A DNA stretch of 64,000 bases. It comes from Candidatus Helarchaeota archaeon (GTDB lineage: Archaea; Asgardarchaeota; Lokiarchaeia; Helarchaeales; HEL-GB-A). A program made the position numbers and the translations under genes. The stretch is taken from NCBI GenBank assembly GCA_013375455.1, contig JABXJT010000012.1, positions 25,359 to 89,358 of the forward strand, read 5' to 3'. Positions 8,201 through 15,768 of this stretch are shown in pieces. The first letter of the stretch is position 1, and every line of letters starts with the position of its first letter. Under the pieces are notes generated by a model. The model was not told where the DNA came from, did no database searches, and saw only the letters and a list, made by a program, of their open reading frames with translations.

Positions 8201-8968
8201 TTGGGTAAGAGAATGAATGGCAGCATGAAAGGTCCTGCCATTGGGGCGGGATTTCTTGGCATTGGCTTTATTATTCTTTACTCACATTTACTCATTGAAG
8301 AAATTAGCTATCTTTACGTCACCTATACATTTGCATTTTTCTTCATTCTAGGGGGGTTGACTGTCTTTGTACGGCTGACGGCCTTAACGTACCGGGTGGC
8401 AGAGTCACGCGGGGGGTTTAGAACCTTGAATGAGGAAGTTCATTTCTATGCCTTGGAGTTCACGAAAGTCACGGCCGTTACCTTCTTTGCATTTTACTAT
8501 CCTTGGGAGGCGTTTTTAATGTGGGTCATTTTAGATTGCATGGATGGGTTCACGCTCTCATATGGGAAGCGGAGCCTTCCCTTGAGGCATAAAATCGATA
8601 AATTTACCGATTTCCTCTGTCAAATTCCCCTATTTATTGTTGCCCTTCAGCTCTGGGCCGATCTCCCGGTATTGAGCATTTTCTTCACGGCATTTTTTAT
8701 CTTGCTCGCGATAAAGACGGCACTGTTTGTCATTACGGGGAACCGTGACGCGTTACTGTACCTTCCAGGTGCGTTTGCCATCCTCTATTTAGTAGTCACT
8801 ACCCTTTACACCTTCTTTCCATCTCAATTTTCAGTCATCTTTGGGAATGTTCATAATACAATTGCCTGTATCGCGGTGGTCCTGGTCATTTGCACTGCCT
8901 ATGAGGTCATTTACAATGGGGTGCTAATTCGGCTTCGTTACCGGGTACAGAAAGGAGGGCGAGAATGA
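8201..8968 (+). CDS. membrane protein with degenerate CDP-alcohol phosphotransferase motif
   Basis: 255 residues from TTG 8201 (an ATG at 8213 is also possible) with about seven transmembrane segments. Between segments, residues 112-137 read D-x2-D-G ... D-x3-D. All four aspartates (112, 115, 133, 137) fall at the spacing of the CDP-alcohol phosphatidyltransferase motif (D-x2-D-G-x2-A-R-x8-G-x3-D-x3-D). The AR pair is replaced by LS and the second Gly by Arg, so activity is uncertain. It could be a diverged lipid-headgroup enzyme or an inactive relative. The following gene starts inside its stop codon (ATGA). Confidence 0.55.
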   Translation: MGKRMNGSMKGPAIGAGFLGIGFIILYSHLLIEEISYLYVTYTFAFFFILGGLTVFVRLTALTYRVAESRGGFRTLNEEVHFYALEFTKVTAVTFFAFYYPWEAFLMWVILDCMDGFTLSYGKRSLPLRHKIDKFTDFLCQIPLFIVALQLWADLPVLSIFFTAFFILLAIKTALFVITGNRDALLYLPGAFAILYLVVTTLYTFFPSQFSVIFGNVHNTIACIAVVLVICTAYEVIYNGVLIRLRYRVQKGGRE

Positions 8969-10344
8969 CGCAGAAGCAGAAGGGCAAACCGCTAGATGCG
9001 CCGCGAAAGGTTAAACTCTCCTTGATGATTATGGGCATCGTTGCTTTGGGTGCCCTTGCTTTCAGCGTGCTCCTGTCTCCACAGGGACAAACCGCTGCCC
9101 CTGAATTTGGAGATCTCCAAGTGCGCGTTCAAAATCTTTATGGAGATGTCGTGGTGGGGGCGAACATTTCGCTTTTTTATATGGGTGATTTGATCCAGTC
9201 AAACCTCTCGGATGTCTGGGGACTTTGCATCTTCGAAGATCTCCCGTGGAACACGTATAATTTAACAATCATAAAAGAGGAACACGTGCCTCACTCTATT
9301 ATTCTCGACTTTAACCAATCCCAGACGCACATATGCGTTCTTGCCTATAACATTTATAACTTAACGGTCAAAGTGACTGATGCAGAATCCAGGGAACGCA
9401 TCTCCAATGCCTCTGTCTTGGTCTATCGCTATAACTACGAAGAGGTGTATGAATCCATCACCCAGCGGACAAATGATTCTGGAACTAGCCTATTTCCTGC
9501 GTTAGAGTACGACGAGTACGCCATTTGCGTGTCACACGAGAATTACTTCAATACCAGTAGGTTGATCTTCTTGAATGAAGATTTAACTATCACTCTTAAT
9601 TTGCAACGCATCCCTGGACCCCCAGCAACGCCCACGCTTCACCCACTGTGGCCGAATCCATCGAATGGGACGGTCTATTTGAATTGGACGAATGTAAGGG
9701 ATGCGGGTTACTATCACGTCTTCCGGAACCTGTCCATCATTACATCCATCGATGGATTGTTACCCATCGCTCTTACCTGGGTCAGTGAATACCAAGAGGT
9801 GCTGACGACAGGTGGAACGTACTACTATGCGGTGGTGGCTTACAACGGCGAGGGAAACAGCTCCGTTTCAAACAGCGAGAACGTGACTGTCATAATACCT
9901 CTTCCGATGGTACCCACGCTCCATTCCATTTCTCTGAATCCATCGAATGGGAAGGTGTATTTAAACTGGACAGACGTGGATGATGCAGAGGCATATTATG
10001 TCTTTCGGAATGTATCCCTTATTAACTCTACCGCAGGGTTGGTACCCATCGCCATGGTCTTGACGAGTGAATACCAAGAAGTTCTAACGGCAAATGGGAC
10101 GTATTACTACGCGGTAATGGCGAGCAACAACGGGGGAAACAGCTCTCTTTCAAATAACGTGAACGTAACCCTTACAATTTCTTCACCGACCGATATCGAC
10201 GGCATTCCCATAGTCCAAGTCGTGCTCATTGGTGGCTTCATCTTGGGTTCTGCGCTCGTCTATTTCTCCCTGCAGCGAAGGAGACGAGCTGATATGCCCA
10301 CTTCCCATAAAAAAGGATCAATTATTGGGGGTCAATGTCCATGA
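8965..10344 (+). CDS. exported protein with Cna-B-like and tandem FN3-like domains
   Basis: 459 residues. The N-terminal anchor or signal lies at about residues 18-38. Two carboxypeptidase-regulatory/Cna-B-like beta domains follow (about 48-120 and 125-212), then two fibronectin-type-III-like repeats (about 222-310 and 315-400). The repeats share NPSNG-V-YLNWT, YYHVFRN/YYVFRN, SEYQEVLT and GTYYYAV. A C-terminal transmembrane segment (about 410-432) and a basic tail close the protein. N-glycosylation sites are frequent. It is a surface adhesin or scaffold by architecture. The ATGA overlap with the gene before it, and the overlap with the protease gene after it, mark one operon. Confidence 0.7.
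   Translation: MTQKQKGKPLDAPRKVKLSLMIMGIVALGALAFSVLLSPQGQTAAPEFGDLQVRVQNLYGDVVVGANISLFYMGDLIQSNLSDVWGLCIFEDLPWNTYNLTIIKEEHVPHSIILDFNQSQTHICVLAYNIYNLTVKVTDAESRERISNASVLVYRYNYEEVYESITQRTNDSGTSLFPALEYDEYAICVSHENYFNTSRLIFLNEDLTITLNLQRIPGPPATPTLHPLWPNPSNGTVYLNWTNVRDAGYYHVFRNLSIITSIDGLLPIALTWVSEYQEVLTTGGTYYYAVVAYNGEGNSSVSNSENVTVIIPLPMVPTLHSISLNPSNGKVYLNWTDVDDAEAYYVFRNVSLINSTAGLVPIAMVLTSEYQEVLTANGTYYYAVMASNNGGNSSLSNNVNVTLTISSPTDIDGIPIVQVVLIGGFILGSALVYFSLQRRRRADMPTSHKKGSIIGGQCP
9634..10165 (+). repeat. tandem duplication encoding two FN3-like domains
   Basis: The DNA for the two FN3-like domains, roughly 9634-9895 and 9904-10165, is visibly duplicated. Shared pieces include AATCCATCGAATGGGA, GTGAATACCAAGAGGT/GTGAATACCAAGAAGT and TACTACGCGGT-type stretches. 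Nucleotide similarity between the copies suggests a fairly recent duplication or ongoing conversion. Confidence 0.65.
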
Positions 10345-11033
10345 GCCATGAGGCGCGACAATCCGAATCAATCTATAACCAACCCGATAGATTCGAGATG
10401 ATCATGGTTGCCATCTTGATCCTGTTTTTTGTGGCAGTCTTCGCGAATCTCGGGTTTATCTCCACGACTGCAACGTTCGCGGAGCGGATTCTAGCTTACC
10501 AATACCTTGGCATTGCCGCTCTGGGTACCGCGGGCTTGGCAATTCGCGGAACTTTTCAACGGCTGAGTGTACGGAGAGGGAATGATGCAATCGAGGCAGT
10601 TCCTCTTGCTGCACCAACGATCTATGAAAGTAAAAATCCTTCGAGCATTTTCCAGTCGCTCTTCTATTTTGGCGTGGCATTCATTGTCCAAGCAGTAATG
10701 TGTTTCGTAGTCATGTCCCTTCCCCTCTCCTTCTATGGCTTTTGGTCCGTGCAGATGCTCGTGATAAGCGTCATTGGGGCCGTAGGTGAGGAGTTATTCT
10801 TTTCCTATTTCCTCACTGGTGTTTTAGTTCAGAAAATCAAGTGGATGGTAATCCCTGCCACTTCCATCATCTTCGTCTGGTACCATTTTCTCGTCTATCA
10901 GACGCTCACGGCGCTCTTATACGTGGGTATCATGCGAGTGGTCTACTCGACCGTGTATCTCTTCTCGCGCCGGCTCTCGTCCGTCACGCTGGCCCACGTC
11001 CTGAATAACTTGATCGTAGGATTGCGAGTGTAG
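10335..11033 (+). CDS. CPBP-family intramembrane protease (CAAX protease-like)
   Basis: 232 residues with about six to seven membrane segments. The family motifs are present: GEELFF (E152, E153), FVWYHF and TLAHVLNN, which supply the glutamate pair and the two histidines of the CPBP/Rce1-like active site. The usual Arg of EExxxR is Ser here. In other organisms these enzymes cleave within or near the membrane, sometimes processing lipidated or secreted partners. It overlaps the FN3 surface-protein gene by 10 bp, so it may process exported proteins of this cluster (inference). Confidence 0.75.
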   Translation: MSMSHEARQSESIYNQPDRFEMIMVAILILFFVAVFANLGFISTTATFAERILAYQYLGIAALGTAGLAIRGTFQRLSVRRGNDAIEAVPLAAPTIYESKNPSSIFQSLFYFGVAFIVQAVMCFVVMSLPLSFYGFWSVQMLVISVIGAVGEELFFSYFLTGVLVQKIKWMVIPATSIIFVWYHFLVYQTLTALLYVGIMRVVYSTVYLFSRRLSSVTLAHVLNNLIVGLRV

Positions 11034-11041
11034 GTGTGATA

Positions 11042-11236
11042 ATGTTGAATGAATTGCGTGAAAAGAAAATCAAATGGTTGATAGAAGAAGCAAAAATCTC
11101 ATCAGATGAGATACTTCAAGAACATGAAAGTTGCTTCGCGAATAGCAACTCTGAAGATGAATATAACGGGTGTTTTGATGATAAACTGAACCGTCTTAAA
11201 AAATGGAAGGAGGCGATGCACAATGAAACGGAATAA
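11042..11236 (+). CDS. very small paired-cysteine helical protein
   Basis: 64 residues from ATG 11042 (a GTG at 11036 is also possible), with GTAGGTG just upstream. It is charged and helical with one C-x13-C pair. There is no signal peptide. It lies three bases after the protease stop, and its end overlaps the start of the large surface gene, so it is part of the operon. It is similar in style, not clearly in sequence, to the other cysteine-helix genes here. Confidence 0.5.
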   Translation: MLNELREKKIKWLIEEAKISSDEILQEHESCFANSNSEDEYNGCFDDKLNRLKKWKEAMHNETE

Positions 11237-13616
11237 AGTACTGCTTTTGATTGTTGGATTCAGTATATTGCTTGTTATTTCGGTCAACTTTACATCTTTG
11301 GAATCAGATTCAAAGGAAATTTGGGTGGAGGATGGACAATTTTCCTCCGATTGGTATGCTCAAGTTGAATCTATTATCAATGGATCACAAATAGGCAGTT
11401 TTGACGAAGCTTATTTGCTTAACATTGATGAGGACTACCACAGAATCAGTTCAACTGCTGTGGGTGGCAATCAGAAAGTTGAGGCTCAATATAAATACAA
11501 TTTCTCGGATTTACCTCCTAATGTGATAGAAAGATTATCACTCAGATATGCTTATAATACAACTACTGCTTCTCCCGACCGTCTAGTAACCCATTTCAAC
11601 GATTCGGGAGATTTTGCTGCATGGACCATAACTAGCGGAACCTTCGATGCTTATAGTGATTCTGGTGATCTTCTTTATGCAAAAAAAGGAGTTAGCACTT
11701 CAGGATATGCCCATGCTAAAAGAGATTTACCAAATGTTCCAACTAATAATATAACTCATGTCTCTTTCCATATTAGAGAAAAGCTTTGGGCAGGTGATAT
11801 AGGTGAACCTATATGTTCTTATACATTGGAACTGGTATATACTGATGCCACTAGAGAAATGATTTGGTGGACAACTTCGATTAGATATGAAGAACCGATA
11901 GATCGGACCTTTACTGTAACTAGAGCTTTAGATAGCAAAAAAACGATAGACTATATTGATTTAGAATTAATTAGATCATTTGAATCGGGTCCTGTCGAAG
12001 TTTGGATTTATGAGGAAAAGTATTTAGGGTATGCCCCTGCGACTGCTCAACCGACGGTTTCTCTTTTTAATTACACTGATTCCACTTGGTTATCAATAAT
12101 AGAAGAGCCAGGAGCACAATCCCAGACATTTAATAGAGCTTTAGAAGGTAATCTATCTGATTTTTTTAATCCTCAATCCATTTTACTTGTAAAAGTTGAG
12201 GCGATAAATCTTAGTGGGTCACCCTTCATTTTACTAATTAACCAACTTCTAATAAACGTAAGTACGGCTCTTCCCTACTTCCATTTTATTTCTCAAGTGG
12301 ACATATCCCCAACCATTCGCCCCCTCCCCTCAGTATTTTATTTAAATTTTAGTTGCTTAGTATTTGACACGCATCCCGGACTCCATGCTGTATTGTTACA
12401 GGAAAATTTGACGGGGTCTATCATAAACCATTTAATGCAAAATGAGACCCTTTCGAAGTATTGGTATTATTTAGACATATCATCGCTCACGACAGAAACG
12501 CTCGCCTACCGGTTCTGGGCGAACGATACCGAAGGTAATGCCAACTGGACGCAGTGGTATTATGTAGAACGCGATTATGAGGGACCATCCATTATGAGTT
12601 GGGGAGATCCTCTTACTCCCGAATATGATGATGCGGTAAACATCTTCGCGAATATTACTGATCTAAACGGCGTATCCTCCGTCAAGATGACGTGGTCGCT
12701 GGATTGGATCGTGAATATTTCCCGTACAATGACCAATGTACATGGAAACACGTGGAAGACGGACCTCCCGATTCCGAACCACGCCCATGATACGTCCGTG
12801 GCGTGGGAGATCTGGGCCAATGATACTGGCGGCAATGTCGCAGTCGAATACTTCAGTTATCAAGTGATGGATGAAACGAAACCGGAAGTTCTTGACATCC
12901 ATTACATCCTCCCAGCGCAAGCGGGTACCCCCTTCACGATAAACATCACGATGGCAGAGCCAGCCGGCGCAAGTGGCATCGATCCGAACACCGCGTTCTT
13001 GCGTTATACCTTAAGCTCAGAAGGATATAACACTACATACGAGGTGACGATAGATTTATTACCGGGAGATGTCTGGAGCGTTTCCATTCCCGCCCAACAA
13101 GCTGGCGAAACCGTCCTCTGGTGCATCTACGTTCAGGATCTTGCGGGGAACTCTTACGAAAGTGAGATCTATGGCTTCACTGTCGTGGGAGAAGCTGAGC
13201 TCATCGATTGGGTGAATTTCGGGTGGTGGGCGCTCCTTGTGCTGCTCATCACCGGGGTGTTCACCATCTATCGGCGGCATTCGGCGCGGAAAGGGAAGAA
13301 TCGGCTTGCTGGGACGAAGTTCTTGGGAGCGGGAATTGCTTCCGTCATCGGTGCCACGACCATCACGTGGCTGGGTCCCTTGGCGTGGTTTGACCTCCGC
13401 AACCTGGCTTTCCAAGAATGGATGCTGCAGGTGGGGCAAACGGACTCTTGGTTCTTCTTGATCCTTCTCTTATCTTTAATGTTTTTCACGTTGGGCGCCT
13501 CGTTGGGCACGCTCTACCACGTGGATAAGCGGACAGCCGCCAAGTGGGCGGGACGCGAGATCCAGCGGACGCTGCACCGCATTAACCAAGATCTGCAGGA
13601 AAAGTTTGGGGCTTAG
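11223..13616 (+). CDS. large exported multi-domain protein with C-terminal TM segments
   Basis: 797 residues. An N-terminal signal or anchor (about 5-22) is followed by a beta-sandwich-like region with a lectin/F5-8C feel (about 30-270), then two or three Ig-like/Big-like domains (about 345-650) sharing the phrases FWANDTEGN, IWANDTGGN and YVQDLAGN. Two C-terminal membrane segments lie at about 661-680 and 743-762, with a helical cytosolic tail. It carries many N-x-S/T sites. The 5' half (to about 12,480) is AT-rich, while the 3' half is clearly GC-richer, like the preceding genes. This suggests that the N-terminal part was exchanged. The role is probably a surface receptor or adhesin. Confidence 0.65.
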   Translation: MKRNKVLLLIVGFSILLVISVNFTSLESDSKEIWVEDGQFSSDWYAQVESIINGSQIGSFDEAYLLNIDEDYHRISSTAVGGNQKVEAQYKYNFSDLPPNVIERLSLRYAYNTTTASPDRLVTHFNDSGDFAAWTITSGTFDAYSDSGDLLYAKKGVSTSGYAHAKRDLPNVPTNNITHVSFHIREKLWAGDIGEPICSYTLELVYTDATREMIWWTTSIRYEEPIDRTFTVTRALDSKKTIDYIDLELIRSFESGPVEVWIYEEKYLGYAPATAQPTVSLFNYTDSTWLSIIEEPGAQSQTFNRALEGNLSDFFNPQSILLVKVEAINLSGSPFILLINQLLINVSTALPYFHFISQVDISPTIRPLPSVFYLNFSCLVFDTHPGLHAVLLQENLTGSIINHLMQNETLSKYWYYLDISSLTTETLAYRFWANDTEGNANWTQWYYVERDYEGPSIMSWGDPLTPEYDDAVNIFANITDLNGVSSVKMTWSLDWIVNISRTMTNVHGNTWKTDLPIPNHAHDTSVAWEIWANDTGGNVAVEYFSYQVMDETKPEVLDIHYILPAQAGTPFTINITMAEPAGASGIDPNTAFLRYTLSSEGYNTTYEVTIDLLPGDVWSVSIPAQQAGETVLWCIYVQDLAGNSYESEIYGFTVVGEAELIDWVNFGWWALLVLLITGVFTIYRRHSARKGKNRLAGTKFLGAGIASVIGATTITWLGPLAWFDLRNLAFQEWMLQVGQTDSWFFLILLLSLMFFTLGASLGTLYHVDKRTAAKWAGREIQRTLHRINQDLQEKFGA

Positions 13617-13638
13617 GGGGCAAAAAATTTGAGGTTTC

Positions 13639-15618
13639 GTGTGGTTGATGGATAAGAAAAAACGGCGGCGCGAAGAGGACGAGGCGGAGGATGTCTGCTC
13701 CAAGTTTGTCGAGGAGCTCGATCTCCCGGACGAGGAGAAGGCACCTCTCAAGGCACAGTGCGATGCGAGGTTGAGGAAGGCATCCCCAAAAATGCTTTAT
13801 GACCTAGAAAGCTCGTGTTCGCGCTTGGTGGATGATCCTGATTCCATTGCTGCCTGCATTGGGTTCGGTCTCGCGCATCCCGAAGTCAAATTAGCAGCAT
13901 TTAACAAGGAAATGGCGCAGAAGGTGCAATTCTGCCTGACTCAAATGGACAAGGCGCGAAAGCACGGGGATGCAAGGGAGTATGGTGAGTTCTGTCTGGA
14001 CCAAGTTCCCGAGGTGAAAAATCCCAAGGATCTCATCAAATCGTCTAAGGGATATGGCCCACCCGCCTTTGATCATGGGACGTTTTCTTCTGCGATTCCG
14101 GATGGCGTGAATGACCTTGGATCCGCAGGTGCGAGTCCGGGAAATTCTAGGCAGCCAATCTCTCCAACTCAAATAAAAACCGTGCGATTCCGGCTCTTTC
14201 CAACGGAACGGCAAATTCCCGCCTTGAATGAAATCTTCACGATTTACAATCGGGTGAAGCGCAGCGGGTATCAGATGCGCTTCAATGGTGAGTCGGACAT
14301 ACAGCAGAAGTTGATGCGGATCTGCAGGAATAATCCCTACGTGAATACGATTCTAATCGAAAATACCGCAAAATTGCAGGCTCAAGAGACCTGGCTTAAA
14401 AAAATGCGGAAGTATATAGAAGGAAAGATAGAGGTCATACAAGACAAAATTAATGATATTAAAGGGAAAGATAAAAGAGATAGACGCCTTCGAGGTTTGT
14501 TCGCAAAATTGTCATCCCTACAGAACAAACTTAGAACTCTAAAATTGAAGCCCGTGACCTTTGGCACGAAAGGACTTTTCAAAAACCGCAGTAAGGGAAA
14601 ACTTACTCGCGAAGAATTTAGAATTCGTCGAGATGCGTCATTTGTATGTATTGGAAAGGCGCAGGGCGGTGTGAAAAATCTCAATTTAAAGATCTTACCG
14701 GGTAATGAATTAAGAATTGCGACTTTTAAAAAAGAAAAGGGAAATCGGGCAAGGAAAATTATTATTCCCTTCTCCGCGAATACCACAAAACAAAAGGCAT
14801 GGCTCCAGGAAATCGATCAAGCCGATAAATATACTGTTTGCGTGAAACGACAGATCACTCGAGGGGATATTCGATACTATATGTATGTTAGTTATGAAAT
14901 CCCCGCCCCCACGCCTAAACATGGTTTCGGTAATGGCGCGATTGGGCTGGATTTCAATTATGATTTTGTCTCACTCACGAACGTGGATGCAAGGGGACGG
15001 TTGTTGAGTTACCAGACCATTAAATTTAGGAATCTACATTCCTATCGGAAAAACAGGCGGGCTGATTATGCCAGTTATAAGATGGATAAGGTAGTTAATT
15101 ATTGTATTCATAAGAGAAAGGGGTTGGTCATTGAGGATCTCTCCTTTAACCAATCTTTCTCCTATAATAAAAAGTTGAATCGGAAATTGTCCAATTTCAA
15201 AACTTCAATGCTTGAGATATTGGAACGCAAGTGCACCCGCAAGGGTGTTGCCATCCGAAGGGTGCACCCTGCCTACACCTCGATCATAGGCAGGCTCAAG
15301 TACTCGCGATCATATAACTTATCAGTGCATCACTTGGCAAGTTATGTGATAGCTCGGAGAGGTCTGGGCTTCCAGGAACTCCTTCCACCCCTTCACAAGT
15401 GGTTGCTCTCACAAGTCGGGGGCGTTCTAAAACCCCGGTTGAAACAGGGCAGTCCCTACCGTGATTGGGCGAAGCTCCACGACCTGTTCAAGCACTGCGG
15501 GATAACTTCCTTCAGACCTCCGGAGATAATGAAAAAAGTATCGGTGAAGTATGGTTTGAACCCGGCGACGGGCGCACGGCCTGATAACCTTAGGACTGGT
15601 CTACCCTTCCCAGGGTAG
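13639..15618 (+). CDS. cysteine-helix domain fused to TnpB-like RuvC nuclease
   Basis: 659 residues from GTG 13639; TTG 13645 and ATG 13648 are alternatives, since GAGGT at 13631 is too close to the first. Residues 1-145 are a helical cysteine-rich domain (C-x20-C, C-x12-C, C-x19-C) resembling the protein at 7514. A Gly/Ser/Pro linker (about 146-175) leads into a TnpB-like protein beginning KTVRFRLFPTERQ. RuvC-I (GLDFNYDF, D438) and RuvC-II (VIEDLSF, E499) are present. The C-terminal part (HPAYTSIIGRLKYSRSY ... VIARRGLGF) matches the zinc-ribbon-less TnpB/OrfB variant, and no CxxC ribbon or DxNAA RuvC-III motif is visible. No TnpA is nearby. It is a fusion, perhaps domesticated. Confidence 0.75.
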   Translation: MWLMDKKKRRREEDEAEDVCSKFVEELDLPDEEKAPLKAQCDARLRKASPKMLYDLESSCSRLVDDPDSIAACIGFGLAHPEVKLAAFNKEMAQKVQFCLTQMDKARKHGDAREYGEFCLDQVPEVKNPKDLIKSSKGYGPPAFDHGTFSSAIPDGVNDLGSAGASPGNSRQPISPTQIKTVRFRLFPTERQIPALNEIFTIYNRVKRSGYQMRFNGESDIQQKLMRICRNNPYVNTILIENTAKLQAQETWLKKMRKYIEGKIEVIQDKINDIKGKDKRDRRLRGLFAKLSSLQNKLRTLKLKPVTFGTKGLFKNRSKGKLTREEFRIRRDASFVCIGKAQGGVKNLNLKILPGNELRIATFKKEKGNRARKIIIPFSANTTKQKAWLQEIDQADKYTVCVKRQITRGDIRYYMYVSYEIPAPTPKHGFGNGAIGLDFNYDFVSLTNVDARGRLLSYQTIKFRNLHSYRKNRRADYASYKMDKVVNYCIHKRKGLVIEDLSFNQSFSYNKKLNRKLSNFKTSMLEILERKCTRKGVAIRRVHPAYTSIIGRLKYSRSYNLSVHHLASYVIARRGLGFQELLPPLHKWLLSQVGGVLKPRLKQGSPYRDWAKLHDLFKHCGITSFRPPEIMKKVSVKYGLNPATGARPDNLRTGLPFPG

Positions 15619-15716
15619 ATGGAGAATTGGCATAGAAATTTATAAGTTTTTATAACTAATTTGAAGGTTATCACACCAACATTTATGCACGGCCTGATAA
15701 CCTTAGGGCTGGTCTA
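15574..15716 (+). repeat. 30-nt direct repeat and hairpin at TnpB 3' end
   Basis: The 30-nt sequence starting GCACGGCCTGATAACCTTAG occurs at 15574-15603 (inside the 3' coding end) and again at 15687-15716, differing at one base. Between them a perfect hairpin (CTACCC, loop TTCCCA, GGGTAG; 15601-15618) spans the stop codon, and an inverted AGGTTATCA/TGATAACCT pair (about 15665/15694) could fold further. TnpB elements commonly encode their guide RNA overlapping this end, so this is a candidate omega-RNA or element end. The second copy could mark a second element end. Confidence 0.5.
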
Positions 15717-15768
15717 CTTTTGGAAAAAAATTAAATCATCAGATGAATAAGTCAATTAGTGTGATAAT

